Below are positions 8,046 to 16,200 of a DNA stretch of 43,712 nt, in pieces. A program made the position numbers and the translations under genes. The DNA is from Bacteroides sp. (lineage in GTDB: Bacteria > Bacteroidota > Bacteroidia > Bacteroidales > Muribaculaceae): positions 1 to 43,712 of the forward strand of contig JAAVCF010000015.1 in assembly GCA_014802445.1 (NCBI GenBank). The letters run 5' to 3'. Every line of letters begins with the position of its first letter. Position 1 is the stretch's first letter. The notes beneath the pieces were generated by a model, which saw only the letters and a list, made by a program, of their open reading frames with translations, searched no databases and was not told the DNA's origin.

Positions 8046-9101
8046 ATGCCTGCAATGGATGTTTCGCAGCCCGGTGCCAAGCGCGCTTCGTGGCTCACAT
8101 ATCTTCTTAAGTTCGGGGTGCCCCTCGTGATTACCGTGGGCCTCTGTTACATGCTCTTCACCGGCATTGACTTCAATCAGATGGTGGCCATTATCCGTGA
8201 CCAGTGTGATTTCCGGTGGATTGCCGCAGCGCTGTGTGTCAGCGTGCTGAGCCATGTGGTCAGGGCCATGCGATGGCAGCTTCAGCTTCATGCGCTGGGT
8301 GTGCGTCCGCCGCTGTGGAACACCATCCTGAGTATTTTCGGCACTTATGCCGTCAATCTGGTTTTCCCGCGTCTGGGCGAACTGTGGCGCACGGGCTACA
8401 TTGCCAAGCGTCAGGATGCGCAGTTCACCACCGTGTTTGGCTCGATGGTGGCCGACCGCCTGGCCGACACTCTCACCGTACTGCTCCTCACCCTGGTCAC
8501 TTTCTTCCTTGCCGGCCCTCAGTTGATGAGCTATCTGAGCCAAAATGCCGAGGGCTATGAGCGCATAGTGGCCACGCTGACCTCTCCGTGGCTTTGGACG
8601 TGCCTTGTGGGGTGTGTCGTGGTGGCAGTGGCTGTGGTGTGGCGCTTCCGTAAAACTCGCGCTGTGAGCCGCTTGGCCGAGGCGGCAAAGGGTCTCTGGC
8701 AGGGCTTTGCTGTGGTGGTGAGCATGCCGGGCCGCGGCTGGTGGCTGCTCCTCACGGTGGCCATCTGGAGCTGCTATTTCTTCCAACTTTACCTTGCCTT
8801 CTTCGCTTTCCCGCTCACTGCCGAGGTGGTGGCGCGTTACGGCGCTGTGGCCGTGCTGGTGTGCTTTGTGCTGTCAAGCATCTCCATGGGTGTGCCCTCC
8901 AATGGTGGCATAGGCCCCTGGCAGTGGGCCATTATCTTCGGTCTGAGCCTCTATGCCGTGCCCGGGCTTGACAAGGGCTATTCCACCTCGTTTGCCAACC
9001 TTGTGATGGGCACTCAGACGCTACTCCTCATTGTGCTCGGCATCCTGACGTTTATCTGCGTGTCGGTCGACAAACGCCGCACTCCCACCTCAAAACGCTA
9101 A
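8046..9101 (+). CDS. Lysylphosphatidylglycerol-synthase TM-region family protein
   Basis: A 351-residue polytopic membrane protein of the LPG_synthase_TM / YbhN (UPF0104) family: about eight hydrophobic segments, a conserved arginine-rich loop (SHVVRAMRWQLQLHALG), the NLVFPRLGELWRTGYIAKR segment, and near the end SSISMGVPSNGGIGPWQWAI (the family P..GG.G motif). Members act as membrane flippases or regulators of lipid or polyprenyl-linked sugar transfer; the exact role is not known. A second ATG at 8055 is possible. An 18-nt gap to the next gene suggests an operon. Confidence 0.85.
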   Translation: MPAMDVSQPGAKRASWLTYLLKFGVPLVITVGLCYMLFTGIDFNQMVAIIRDQCDFRWIAAALCVSVLSHVVRAMRWQLQLHALGVRPPLWNTILSIFGTYAVNLVFPRLGELWRTGYIAKRQDAQFTTVFGSMVADRLADTLTVLLLTLVTFFLAGPQLMSYLSQNAEGYERIVATLTSPWLWTCLVGCVVVAVAVVWRFRKTRAVSRLAEAAKGLWQGFAVVVSMPGRGWWLLLTVAIWSCYFFQLYLAFFAFPLTAEVVARYGAVAVLVCFVLSSISMGVPSNGGIGPWQWAIIFGLSLYAVPGLDKGYSTSFANLVMGTQTLLLIVLGILTFICVSVDKRRTPTSKR

Positions 9102-9119
9102 CAATCACAGCTGTTAACC

Positions 9120-9668
9120 ATGTTTCGCAACGACGATCCTGACGACATCCTTCCTGACCACTTCACCAACGAGCCTGACACCTCCGCAGGCCCGCAGGCG
9201 GTTCATGACCCCGATGATCCCTTTGCTCCCGTGGCATCCGACGAGGACCCTGCGCCCGCACCGCGCCATCGCTTCCGCAAGTTCGTGACGGTGCTCATCC
9301 TGCTGGTTTTCATAGTGTTGGGTTGCACGGTCTGGATTCGCTACTTCCATCCCTATGCCGACGATGCCCAGACCACCGGCTACGTTGTCAACATGGAGCG
9401 CCGCGGCATCCTCTTCAAGACCTATGAGGGCAATCTCATTACACATGAGAACCTCACCGACACGATGACCGTGTATCAGCGCGACTTCAATTTCAGCGTT
9501 CCTGACGACTCGCTGGCGCGCCTCATCCAGGCTTATCAGGCCTCAGGCATTCCCGTGACCCTCACCTTTGAGCGCTACTATGCCACCCTGCCATGGCGCG
9601 GCGCCTCGAAATGCATTGTCACCGCCCTCAGCGCTCCCTCTCCCGCGCCTGCAAAAAACGGCCTCTGA
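9120..9668 (+). CDS. Small single-pass membrane protein, unknown function
   Basis: A 182-residue protein: acidic, Pro-rich cytoplasmic N-terminus (1-50), one membrane helix (about 55-73, FVTVLILLVFIVLGCTVWI), then a soluble domain containing TGYVVNMERRGILFKTYEGNL, which looks like a conserved Bacteroidales hypothetical family. Function is not recognised. The C-terminus is odd: the last residues (PAKNGL and the stop) are encoded by a repeat unit, CTGCAAAAAACGGCCTCTG (from 9649), which recurs 62 bp later and again at 12155. The native end may therefore have been replaced. It is probably co-transcribed with the flippase-like gene. Confidence 0.7.
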   Translation: MFRNDDPDDILPDHFTNEPDTSAGPQAVHDPDDPFAPVASDEDPAPAPRHRFRKFVTVLILLVFIVLGCTVWIRYFHPYADDAQTTGYVVNMERRGILFKTYEGNLITHENLTDTMTVYQRDFNFSVPDDSLARLIQAYQASGIPVTLTFERYYATLPWRGASKCIVTALSAPSPAPAKNGL

Positions 9669-9673
9669 CCCCC

Positions 9674-9756
9674 GATTTTAACACTTCAAACGGCGATTTT
9701 TGTAGAAAATCTGCAAAAAACGGCCTCTGGTCCCCGATTTTAACAGTTTTTCACAA
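9674..9756. repeat. Left 83-bp direct repeat flanking the RloAB cassette
   Basis: It begins GATTTTAACACTTCAAACGG and ends CAGTTTTTCACAA. The copy at 12118-12200 has the same orientation and differs at 4 positions. Inside, GATTTT-TGTAG-AAAATC forms a small hairpin. Its right end encodes the last residues and stop codon of RloB, and a partial tandem unit just to the left (from 9649) encodes the end of the preceding gene. Confidence 0.9.
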
Positions 9757-10852
9757 ACACAACTTTCCACTCGGCGCAGGGCTCATAAATCACCATTTGG
9801 GCGTGTGATATCTCAACCGGAATTTCAGTTATCTCCCCCGCCTCAATGATTCTTGAGGGGCTTTGCAGCACTGTCCGGGCACCGGTGGCTGGATCGAAGC
9901 TGCGGAAGCTGTTGGCAGGGAATATCTGTCGGTTTTTGCCTGTGTTGCAAACTTTTATCCCGTTGGCGCCCATCCCCACTATGAATTGATGAAGGCTATG
10001 CTGAGTGGACATCTCTCCTTTCGTGGGGATTTCTATGTCAAGAAGCCGGGCCACCAGCCTATGAGCGGTGGTGTAAGGGTTAAAGGTGTAGAAGTCAGCG
10101 CCCGGATTGGCGGCCTTGGTTGCGGCCTCAAGTTTCAGAGCATTATAAATCCCCGTCAGGATGCGGTCCTTAACTATTTGATACATTGAGATGTCCTTTT
10201 TGGACTCTTCCCAATAACCCTTGGTGCGAGCATAGCCGTTTATGCAATGTTTGCCATGACAATCCTTTGGATGCTCGTAGGTGCCGCATCTGTAGGAGTG
10301 TTTGTTTCCATGTATGCGTTCGCCACATTCCGTTTCGGGAAATGCGGTGGTATTGTATTCGAAATGAAGCAGATAGTAGTGTTCTATACTCCTGCTGCTA
10401 AAAGCTGCTTCAATTTTTTTATTATCGTCCTGCAATTCTTTTATCTTTTTTGCAGCGGCTTTATGCACAGGGTGCTCGTCCTTGTCATACACCACCCAAA
10501 CCTCATCGACTCCGCCGTCAAGCAGTGAGTGGCCATAGTTTACCCAGTTGAGGGGAGGGGCTCCCATCATCACCGGTCCATCATCCGCCATTTTCTTTTT
10601 GCCGGGTTTGGTGGTGAGTTTTTTACCGTTGTATCGTCCTCGTTTTTTGGGTTGGACGGCTTTTTCTGCTTCATCTTCCTCATCCTCGGTTAAGCGTGCT
10701 TTGGGCACTGTGCCGGCGTCGGTGTTGGGGTGTGATGCCACGAATATCTTGCATAGGTCAGTGAAGAAAAGCGGCTCGGTTTTAGTGCCTTCACAGACAA
10801 TGCGAAGAGTGTAGTGAGATGTCTTTATGTCCTCCTGCCGGGGCTTAATCAT
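9740..10852 (-). CDS. RloB-like TOPRIM-family protein (AbiL-type partner)
   Basis: A 370-residue RloB-family protein. The TOPRIM-like signature is visible: LRIVCEGTKTEPLFF (Glu) near the N-terminus and EVWVVYDKDEHP (Asp-x-Asp) about 100 residues later, then SIEHYYLLHFEYN, a usual RloB motif. A Lys/Arg-rich insert (about 70-90) lies between them. RloB proteins accompany an AAA/ABC-type ATPase (RloA) and related pairs abort phage infection; the TOPRIM fold suggests a nuclease. The start chosen is ATG 10852, overlapping the end of rloA by 8 nt; an open extension to 10891 lacks its own support. The C-terminal VKNC and stop lie within the left 83-bp repeat. Confidence 0.8.
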   Translation of the reverse strand: MIKPRQEDIKTSHYTLRIVCEGTKTEPLFFTDLCKIFVASHPNTDAGTVPKARLTEDEEDEAEKAVQPKKRGRYNGKKLTTKPGKKKMADDGPVMMGAPPLNWVNYGHSLLDGGVDEVWVVYDKDEHPVHKAAAKKIKELQDDNKKIEAAFSSRSIEHYYLLHFEYNTTAFPETECGERIHGNKHSYRCGTYEHPKDCHGKHCINGYARTKGYWEESKKDISMYQIVKDRILTGIYNALKLEAATKAANPGADFYTFNPYTTAHRLVARLLDIEIPTKGEMSTQHSLHQFIVGMGANGIKVCNTGKNRQIFPANSFRSFDPATGARTVLQSPSRIIEAGEITEIPVEISHAQMVIYEPCAEWKVVFVKNC

Positions 10853-12068
10853 AGAGGTATTCGTTTGAGCCGATTGAGGGCACGCCGCCAAACTTGTTGT
10901 TCATGTACCACCGTGCAAACGGAGTGTTTTCCCTCACATCGCTGAAATCCGACAGCGAATAGAGGGTTGAGCGGCCCAGTTCGTCTTTTTCAACGAACCA
11001 CACCTGATCACGACGTAACACTGTCTGGTCAAGCAGGTTATTGTCGTGGGTGGTGAACACAATCTGCGAGTTGTGGGTGTTGACCGACGGGTCACGGTAG
11101 AGGCTGACAATATATTCTGTGATATGAGAGTGAAGCCCGGAGTCAATCTCGTCGGCAAGCATCGGCCTGCCGCTTTTGAGTGACTGCAGGAGGCGGAAGC
11201 CGAGCAGAAAAAGCGAACGTGTGCCGAACGATTCTTCGCGCATGGGCAGTGACACCTTTCTGACGCTGCCGTCGTCGTCAGTTGTTTCGTGAATGGCCCA
11301 GGCCTCATAGCGACCGTTGTTTTTCTCTATTTTGATGTCGGAAATGCCTGTGTCAGAGCGGTTGAGGAAGGTGGCAAGCAGTTTCAGGCGCTCGGGGTCC
11401 TCAATCAGTGAGCGGCACACTTCATTGTCAATGCCTCGCGAAATATCCTCATGAAAGCCATTTGAGATGATGATGCCGCTCAGGTAAGAGGCCACCTCGG
11501 TGAGCTGTTCACTGGGGATGTCGTGGAGAAACTTGGACATAATGAGCTTACCGGGGAAAACTTCAAAACCCGGAATGCGCTCTTTGGCAAGACTGGTGCC
11601 TATGTTGGCCGTGTGGGTGCCTGATGAGTCAATTTTACGTTCAAAGAGCATCACGCGTTTCCCTTTGGGGTAGGACTCAAGGGTCTCTTTTTCAACTGAT
11701 GTGCCATTGAAACTGCCGGAGTAAACATATCTGACGCGGTTACAGAGGAACTCAAGGTTGAATTCCACCGGCTCTGTGGGAGTGTCCGCGTCAAACAGGA
11801 ACGGGTCATATAGGGCTATGCGGTCACGATCGTCAGTGGTGTTGTTGACCCATCTCACCAAGCCGTCCATGAACTTTATGAGGTTGCTCTTACCAGCTGC
11901 GTTGGCGCCGAAAATCAGTGATATGCGCAGTGCGGAGCATTTTCCCTCACCAATGGTTTCCACAGTGGTGATATTGTCAGGTTTTGCCTTGGATTGTCCC
12001 GTGACGGTTGTGAAAATCGTTTCGTCGCGGAATGACCTGTAATTCTTGATGGTGAGGTTAAGCAGCAT
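10845..12068 (-). CDS. RloA-like AAA/ABC-type ATPase
   Basis: A 407-residue SMC/OLD-type ATPase. Residues 1-60 carry LTIKNYRSFRDE and the Walker A motif IFGANAAGKSNLI; the C-terminal part has an ABC-signature-like SFGTRSLFLLG, Walker B GRPMLADEIDSGLH and the H-loop FTTHDNNLLDQ. The family couples ATP binding to activation of a partner effector; here that is RloB, translated from an 8-nt overlap. The start is MLLNLTIKNYRSF (12068), 27 nt after a TACATTTG box (12096-12103 minus). Further upstream lies the right 83-bp repeat, so the whole pair with its promoter is enclosed by repeats. Confidence 0.85.
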   Translation of the reverse strand: MLLNLTIKNYRSFRDETIFTTVTGQSKAKPDNITTVETIGEGKCSALRISLIFGANAAGKSNLIKFMDGLVRWVNNTTDDRDRIALYDPFLFDADTPTEPVEFNLEFLCNRVRYVYSGSFNGTSVEKETLESYPKGKRVMLFERKIDSSGTHTANIGTSLAKERIPGFEVFPGKLIMSKFLHDIPSEQLTEVASYLSGIIISNGFHEDISRGIDNEVCRSLIEDPERLKLLATFLNRSDTGISDIKIEKNNGRYEAWAIHETTDDDGSVRKVSLPMREESFGTRSLFLLGFRLLQSLKSGRPMLADEIDSGLHSHITEYIVSLYRDPSVNTHNSQIVFTTHDNNLLDQTVLRRDQVWFVEKDELGRSTLYSLSDFSDVRENTPFARWYMNNKFGGVPSIGSNEYLYD

Positions 12069-12095
12069 AGAATGATTGGTGTGAATGGATTTGCG

Positions 12096-12103
12096 CAAAT
12101 GTA
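12096..12103 (-). promoter_or_regulatory. -7 promoter box of the RloAB cassette
   Basis: TACATTTG (minus) fits TAnnTTTG and lies inside the direct-repeat interval, so the cassette carries its own promoter. Confidence 0.55.
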
Positions 12104-12117
12104 GCCATTAAATTCGG

Positions 12118-12200
12118 GATTTTAACACTTCAAACGGCGATTTTTGTAGAAAACCTGCAAAAAATGGCCTCTGACCCCCGATTTTAACAGTTTTTCACAA
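12118..12200. repeat. Right 83-bp direct repeat flanking the RloAB cassette
   Basis: Same length and orientation as 9674-9756, with 4 differences by eye. It is upstream of the RloA promoter; the interval between the two copies is 9757-12117. Confidence 0.9.
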
Positions 12201-12210
12201 GTATAACGCA

Positions 12211-12239
12211 ACAGCGGGCTGTCATCTCGACGGCCCGCT
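12211..12239. terminator. Short GC hairpin after the right direct repeat
   Basis: CAGCGGGC and GCCCGCTG pair over 8 bp around a loop of about 13 nt. There is no immediate T-run. A leader-like sequence and an 8-codon frame beginning ATGAAAAAACAG (12271) and stopping at TAA follow. This could be a terminator, an attenuator, or the surviving 5' end of a deleted gene. Confidence 0.35.
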
Positions 12240-12407
12240 GCTGCAATTCTTTAACCTTAAATCTTATACCATGAAAAAACAGAGTAATTATGAGTAATTA
12301 CATCATTATAACACGGGCAGCGCGCAAAGGGTTCACGAGATTTGCGGTTTAACAATTTTTTACTAAAATTTATCAACGGGGCATTCGTCCGTGTGTGAAA
12401 TTATGCC

Positions 12408-12594
12408 TAATTTTGTGGCCACTATGCGCAATGCAAGCGCCTTTATTTTCATTTGTTACAGGTGGAAAACGGCTTAATTTCTCACCTCTCAGTGGACTTC
12501 CAAGGCAGCTTTAATTTCCGCAAAGGTGGTGCCCGCATGGGTGCCGCAATTCTTGAATTTTGACATTAAAGAATTGTTGAATATTGATAAATAG
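12408..12594 (+). pseudogene. Possible decayed short gene
   Basis: A TAATTTTG box (12408-12415) is followed 8 nt later by ATG 12424. The frame reads 17 codons (MRNASAFIFICYRWKTA), hits TAA at 12475-12477, then stays open in the same frame for 38 more codons to TAG at 12594. No family is recognised. It may be a degenerate gene or chance. Otherwise nothing is seen between 12201 and 12671. Confidence 0.25.
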
Positions 12595-12671
12595 TTGTTT
12601 TATAGATAATTGTGTATTTGAAGCTTAAGGGTAGTCGCGAGACTGTCCTTTTGTTTTTTCGGCTGATTGGC

Positions 12672-12679
12672 TAATTTTG
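12672..12679 (+). promoter_or_regulatory. -7 promoter box of the DUF486 gene
   Basis: TAATTTTG, 31 nt before ATG 12711. Confidence 0.55.
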
Positions 12680-12710
12680 CAGCCGTAATCATAAAAATCA
12701 TCCTTTTGCT

Positions 12711-13082
12711 ATGACGGCCTTTCTGACAATCCTTCTGCTTGTGGTGTCGAACGTGTTCATGACGTTCGCATGGTATGGCCACCTGAAGATGCAGGATCTC
12801 AAGTGGATTGACCACACCACGCCGCTCTTCATCGTCATCCTGATTTCGTGGGGCATAGCCCTGCTGGAATATTGCTGTCAGGTGCCGGCCAACCGCATAG
12901 GTTTCAGCGGCAACGGCGGCCCGTTCACCCTGATGCAGCTCAAGGTGATTCAGGAGGCGCTGACGCTGGTTATTTTCACCGTCTTTACCGTGGTGTTCTT
13001 TAAGGGCGAGCAGCTCCATTGGAACCATCTCGCGGCGGGAGTTTGCCTGATAGCGGCGGTTTATTTCGTGTTTATGAAATGA
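12711..13082 (+). CDS. DUF486 (DMT-like) small membrane protein
   Basis: A 123-residue protein with four membrane helices, of the DUF486 family distantly related to drug/metabolite transporters. Visible family marks are FMTFAWYGHLK, ILISWGIALLEYCCQVPANRIG and QLKVIQEALTLVIF. Full length for the family; substrate unknown. The last 22 nt overlap the 3' end of recD2 on the other strand. Confidence 0.88.
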   Translation: MTAFLTILLLVVSNVFMTFAWYGHLKMQDLKWIDHTTPLFIVILISWGIALLEYCCQVPANRIGFSGNGGPFTLMQLKVIQEALTLVIFTVFTVVFFKGEQLHWNHLAAGVCLIAAVYFVFMK

Positions 13083-15049
13083 GGCTCCTCGCTGCAGGGG
13101 TTGTCGACACATTCGGCGGCAGCGTCCTCGGCAACGCCGCGCAGGCGGTGCTTGAAGTTTGAGCGGCGTGTGGTGGCCGGGGTGGTGGCCACGGCATGAC
13201 GCAGCGCCTTCTCCTCGCCCACAATCACACACAGGTCAGTGGCGCGGCTCACGGCTGTGTAGACCAGGTTGCGGTAAAGCATGGGCTTATGGGCCATGGT
13301 GACGGGGAAAATCATGTTTCTTATCTCTGAGCCCTGGAGCTTGTGGACGGTGGTGGCGTAGGCCAGCGAGAGCTCGTCGAGCTCGTTGCGGCGATAGGTG
13401 GATGTGCGGCCGTCTGAGAAGGCCACTGTGAGACACTGCTCCTCGGTGTTGACGCTTACCACCCGGCCCACCTCGCCGTTCGACACCCCGCGCTCGCTTG
13501 AGTTAACGGTCTGCATCACCGGGTCGCCGCGGCGAATCACACTGTTTCCGCGCTTGATTTCCGGGCCTGTGGGGTTAATACACTCCTGCAGGTCAATGTT
13601 GAGCTGGCGCGCTCCCAGAGGACCAATCTGTTGCGGCGTGACCACCTGAATGTCGCGGGGCGAGATGCCGCGCAGGGCGGGGAGCTCGCGGGTCATGAGG
13701 GTGAGGATGCGCTTGTGGATGCGGGTGGGGGAGGGCTCGCTGATAAACATCAGGTCACTCTCGTCGCTCGTCATCGGCATCAGTCCGTCGCGGATGGCGC
13801 TCGCTCCGGCGGCAATGAGGCTGCCGTGGGCCTGGCGGAAGTTCTCGTCGAGCTGAGCCACGGGGATGGCGCCGGAGGCAATCATGTCGCGCAGCACGTC
13901 GCCGGCACCGATGGCCGGCAGCTGGTCAACATCGCCCACCAGAATCACCCTCGTGCCGGGACGCAGAGCGTCAAGCAGGTGGTCAAAGAGCACCTGCTCC
14001 ATCATCGAGCCTTCGTCAATGATGAGCGCGTCGGCATCGATGCGGCGGTTGTGGTAGCCTTCGCCCTGGCGGTAGCCCAGCAGGCGGTGGATGGTCATGG
14101 CCTCGGCACCGGTCATGGCGGTCATGCGCCGCGCCGCGCGTCCCGTTGGGGCTGCCAGCACCACTTTCTGACCGCGCGCCGTCAGCACCTCGATGACGCC
14201 CCGGATTACGGTGGTTTTCCCCGAGCCGGGTCCGCCGGTGAGCACCGTCACCGGCCAATGGAGCATAGTGGCAATGGCGCGCCGCTGAGTGTCTGAGTAG
14301 GGCCTGTCGCGGCGGAAGTTGACCGGAATCTCATCGGGCTTCACGGGCTGCGTCGGTGCCGAAGCAAGAGCAAGGAGCTTGCGTGCGCCCTCCTTCTCGG
14401 CCTTGTAGAACACCGGCAGGTAAATGCCTCCGTGGCTCATCACCAATCGCTTGTCGTCAAGCAGCGGAGCCAGCTGAGGCTCCACCTTGGCGGCTTCCAC
14501 GCCTGTCATGGCGGCAGCGTGGGTGATGGTCTCGGCACGGGTTGCAAAGAGGTGGCCCTCCTCGGCAAAATGCTTCACCGATGCCACCAGCGCGCCCCGC
14601 AGGCGCCTCGGGTCATCATGGGCAATCTCCAGGCGGCGTCCTATCTTGTCGGCCGAGAAGAAGCCCACATGGCGCACATCCTCCACCATCCGGTAAGGGT
14701 CAGAGGTGACCACCTCGGCGGTGCGCTCCTTGTAGTGGTCAAAGATGCGCTCAATCATCGCGTCGCCCAGCCCGCAGGAAAAGAGGAACGCCAGCACCGA
14801 CACCGGCCACGGAATCCGTTCCAGACTCCCCGCCGCCGCCATCATCCGCGCCAGTCCCGCTCGCGACGCCTCGCCGGCCACCGCCGGATTGCTGGTAATC
14901 ACACTGATGGCGTCAGTGCCGAAGCTGTCCACAAGGCGCCGGGCATAAGCCGGACCGATTCCCTCCACCCAGTGGCTGGAGAGAAAGCCTGCCACCCCGT
15001 CGGGGCTGAGAGGCAACCTTTCAAACGATGCCGAGATTTTCATACCCAA
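13061..15049 (-). CDS. recD2: RecD2-type SF1B DNA helicase
   Basis: A 662-residue 5'-3' helicase. The N-terminal region has helix-hairpin-helix-like segments (HWVEGIGPAYARRLVDSFG; DPYRMVEDVRHVGFFSADKIG) as in RecD2 proteins that act without RecBC. Motor motifs follow: VLTGGPGSGKTT (Walker A), LAAPTGRAARRM, DALIIDEGSMM (Walker B), ILVGDVDQLPAIGAGDVL, and C-terminal TTVHKLQGSE and YTAVSRA. Role: DNA repair or recombination intermediate processing. Either ATG at 15049 or 15043 may start it. It lies 13 nt after the DUF6291-like gene, so the two form an operon. Confidence 0.9.
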   Translation of the reverse strand: MGMKISASFERLPLSPDGVAGFLSSHWVEGIGPAYARRLVDSFGTDAISVITSNPAVAGEASRAGLARMMAAAGSLERIPWPVSVLAFLFSCGLGDAMIERIFDHYKERTAEVVTSDPYRMVEDVRHVGFFSADKIGRRLEIAHDDPRRLRGALVASVKHFAEEGHLFATRAETITHAAAMTGVEAAKVEPQLAPLLDDKRLVMSHGGIYLPVFYKAEKEGARKLLALASAPTQPVKPDEIPVNFRRDRPYSDTQRRAIATMLHWPVTVLTGGPGSGKTTVIRGVIEVLTARGQKVVLAAPTGRAARRMTAMTGAEAMTIHRLLGYRQGEGYHNRRIDADALIIDEGSMMEQVLFDHLLDALRPGTRVILVGDVDQLPAIGAGDVLRDMIASGAIPVAQLDENFRQAHGSLIAAGASAIRDGLMPMTSDESDLMFISEPSPTRIHKRILTLMTRELPALRGISPRDIQVVTPQQIGPLGARQLNIDLQECINPTGPEIKRGNSVIRRGDPVMQTVNSSERGVSNGEVGRVVSVNTEEQCLTVAFSDGRTSTYRRNELDELSLAYATTVHKLQGSEIRNMIFPVTMAHKPMLYRNLVYTAVSRATDLCVIVGEEKALRHAVATTPATTRRSNFKHRLRGVAEDAAAECVDNPCSEEPHFINTK

Positions 15050-15062
15050 TTACAACCTCTGA

Positions 15063-15515
15063 TTAGCCGTCATGGTTTACGCCGATTCCATATTTTTTTC
15101 GCCACCAATCCACATCCTCCCTCGATGGCTGACCGTCGCTCTTGCCTACGGCAAAGTCAACGAACGAGTTATTCCGTTCAAGGCTCACCGGCTCGCGCGG
15201 CTCAAAGCGAAACGCCGGCTGCTTCTGTGGCTCCTTCTCAGGCTTGGTGCGCCCCTCCTTCTGCGGCTTCTTTGACTGCTGGCGCGCCTCCGGCGCATCT
15301 ACCGCTCCACCCCCATCCTTGCGCGCCCCGGCCCTGCGACGCATGATGGCATCCACCTCCAGGCGGATGAGATTAAACATAGCCATCAGCGGCACAGCCA
15401 GCTTGGGAGTCATGCCGAAGCAGATATAGTCAGTAACGGCGCCAATCACCATGGCGCGGTCAGCGGCGGGGAGGTCCTTCATCGCCTCACACCATTTCTC
15501 AAACGGATAATTCAT
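15063..15515 (-). CDS. DUF6291-like protein (phage replication type)
   Basis: A 150-residue protein. The N-terminal 65 residues (YPFEKWCEAMKDLPAADRAMVIGAVTDY... GMTPKLAVPLMAMFNLIRLEVDAIMRR) resemble the DUF6291 domain found at the start of many phage replication proteins; then a charged, Lys/Gln/Pro-rich linker (70-105) and a short C-terminal segment with SREDVDWWRKKYG. It has no visible catalytic motif and may be a DNA-binding adaptor. ATG 15515 follows a TATCTTTG box (15535-15542 minus) by 19 nt; it is the first gene of the recD2 transcript. The family call is from pattern memory. Confidence 0.65.
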   Translation of the reverse strand: MNYPFEKWCEAMKDLPAADRAMVIGAVTDYICFGMTPKLAVPLMAMFNLIRLEVDAIMRRRAGARKDGGGAVDAPEARQQSKKPQKEGRTKPEKEPQKQPAFRFEPREPVSLERNNSFVDFAVGKSDGQPSREDVDWWRKKYGIGVNHDG

Positions 15516-15534
15516 AGTCACTCAACATTTCCCG

Positions 15535-15542
15535 CAAAGATA
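15535..15542 (-). promoter_or_regulatory. -7 promoter box of the DUF6291-recD2 operon
   Basis: TATCTTTG (minus) matches TAnnTTTG, 19 nt upstream of ATG 15515. Confidence 0.6.
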
Positions 15543-15587
15543 ACCCCGCCATCCTCCCCAAAAGCGGACATCCTGCGGAAAAAGTTA

Positions 15588-16130
15588 GTAGTGAGGAGTT
15601 AGGAGTTAGTAGTTGGTGGCCAGCAAAATGTAGGGGCGGCCCGCCCTCCGTTGCGAACTCCGCCTCGCAACCGGGCCCGCAAAATGTAGGGGCGGCCGTT
15701 CGGGCCGCCGGCCCTCCGCGTCAAAACCCGCGACAAAACGGCGTTTGCAGGGGAGCATCTCGGGTTCACAACATCGTCGCTCCGCGACTCCTTGGGTGGG
15801 GTGTAGCTGTCCCGGCACTCCCTGTGGTCGTGCCGGGTTAAACACAATGTCGCCACTCCGTGGCTCGGTCCGGCGTTTTGCGGGGTGTGCACGGGTCTAC
15901 GGTGTGGTGGTTACGATTGATTCTCAATCGTTTTCGTTGTCGCGGAGTGCGGGCGCCCCGAACGGGCGCCCCTACATTTCGCGGACGGTTGGCGGGTGAT
16001 GGTGACGCGGTATTGCAAATTCTCGCAAATGAATGTAGGGGCGGCCGTTCGGGCCGCCCGCCCTCCGCGACGAATCCCGCCACCCTCTGTGAAGAATCCC
16101 GCCCGCCCTCCGCGACGAATCCCGCCCGCG
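15588..16130. repeat. Modular intergenic repeat mosaic, locus B
   Basis: Plus-strand order: degenerate GGAGTTA heptamers (15594-15615), hairpin modules (a truncated one near 15632, a full one at 15690-15710), the composite of small hairpins (15765-15866), the palindrome ACGATTGattctCAATCGT (15913-15931), a GGGCGCCC-type hairpin (15951-15971) and a GGGCGGCC-type hairpin (16039-16059). Near 16060-16130 the motif CCCGCCCTCCGCGACGAAT is repeated imperfectly. No gene is supported. Confidence 0.85.
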
Positions 16131-16170
16131 GAGTCAAATTTCCGGGGCGGGGTGGTCGGGGAATTTTTGC

Positions 16171-16178
16171 TATCTTTG
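16171..16178 (+). promoter_or_regulatory. -7 promoter box of the frameshifted relic
   Basis: TATCTTTG, 22 nt before ATG 16201. Confidence 0.45.
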
Positions 16179-16200
16179 TGGGGTTGTCATAAACAGTTCA

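Noticed and set aside
7962-8786. Minus-strand 274-residue frame opposite the flippase-like gene
   Set aside because: His/Ala/Glu-rich shadow of the membrane protein on the plus strand; no motif.
12600-13232. Minus-strand 210-residue frame opposite the DUF486 gene
   Set aside because: It overlaps both DUF486 and the recD2 end and has shadow-type composition.
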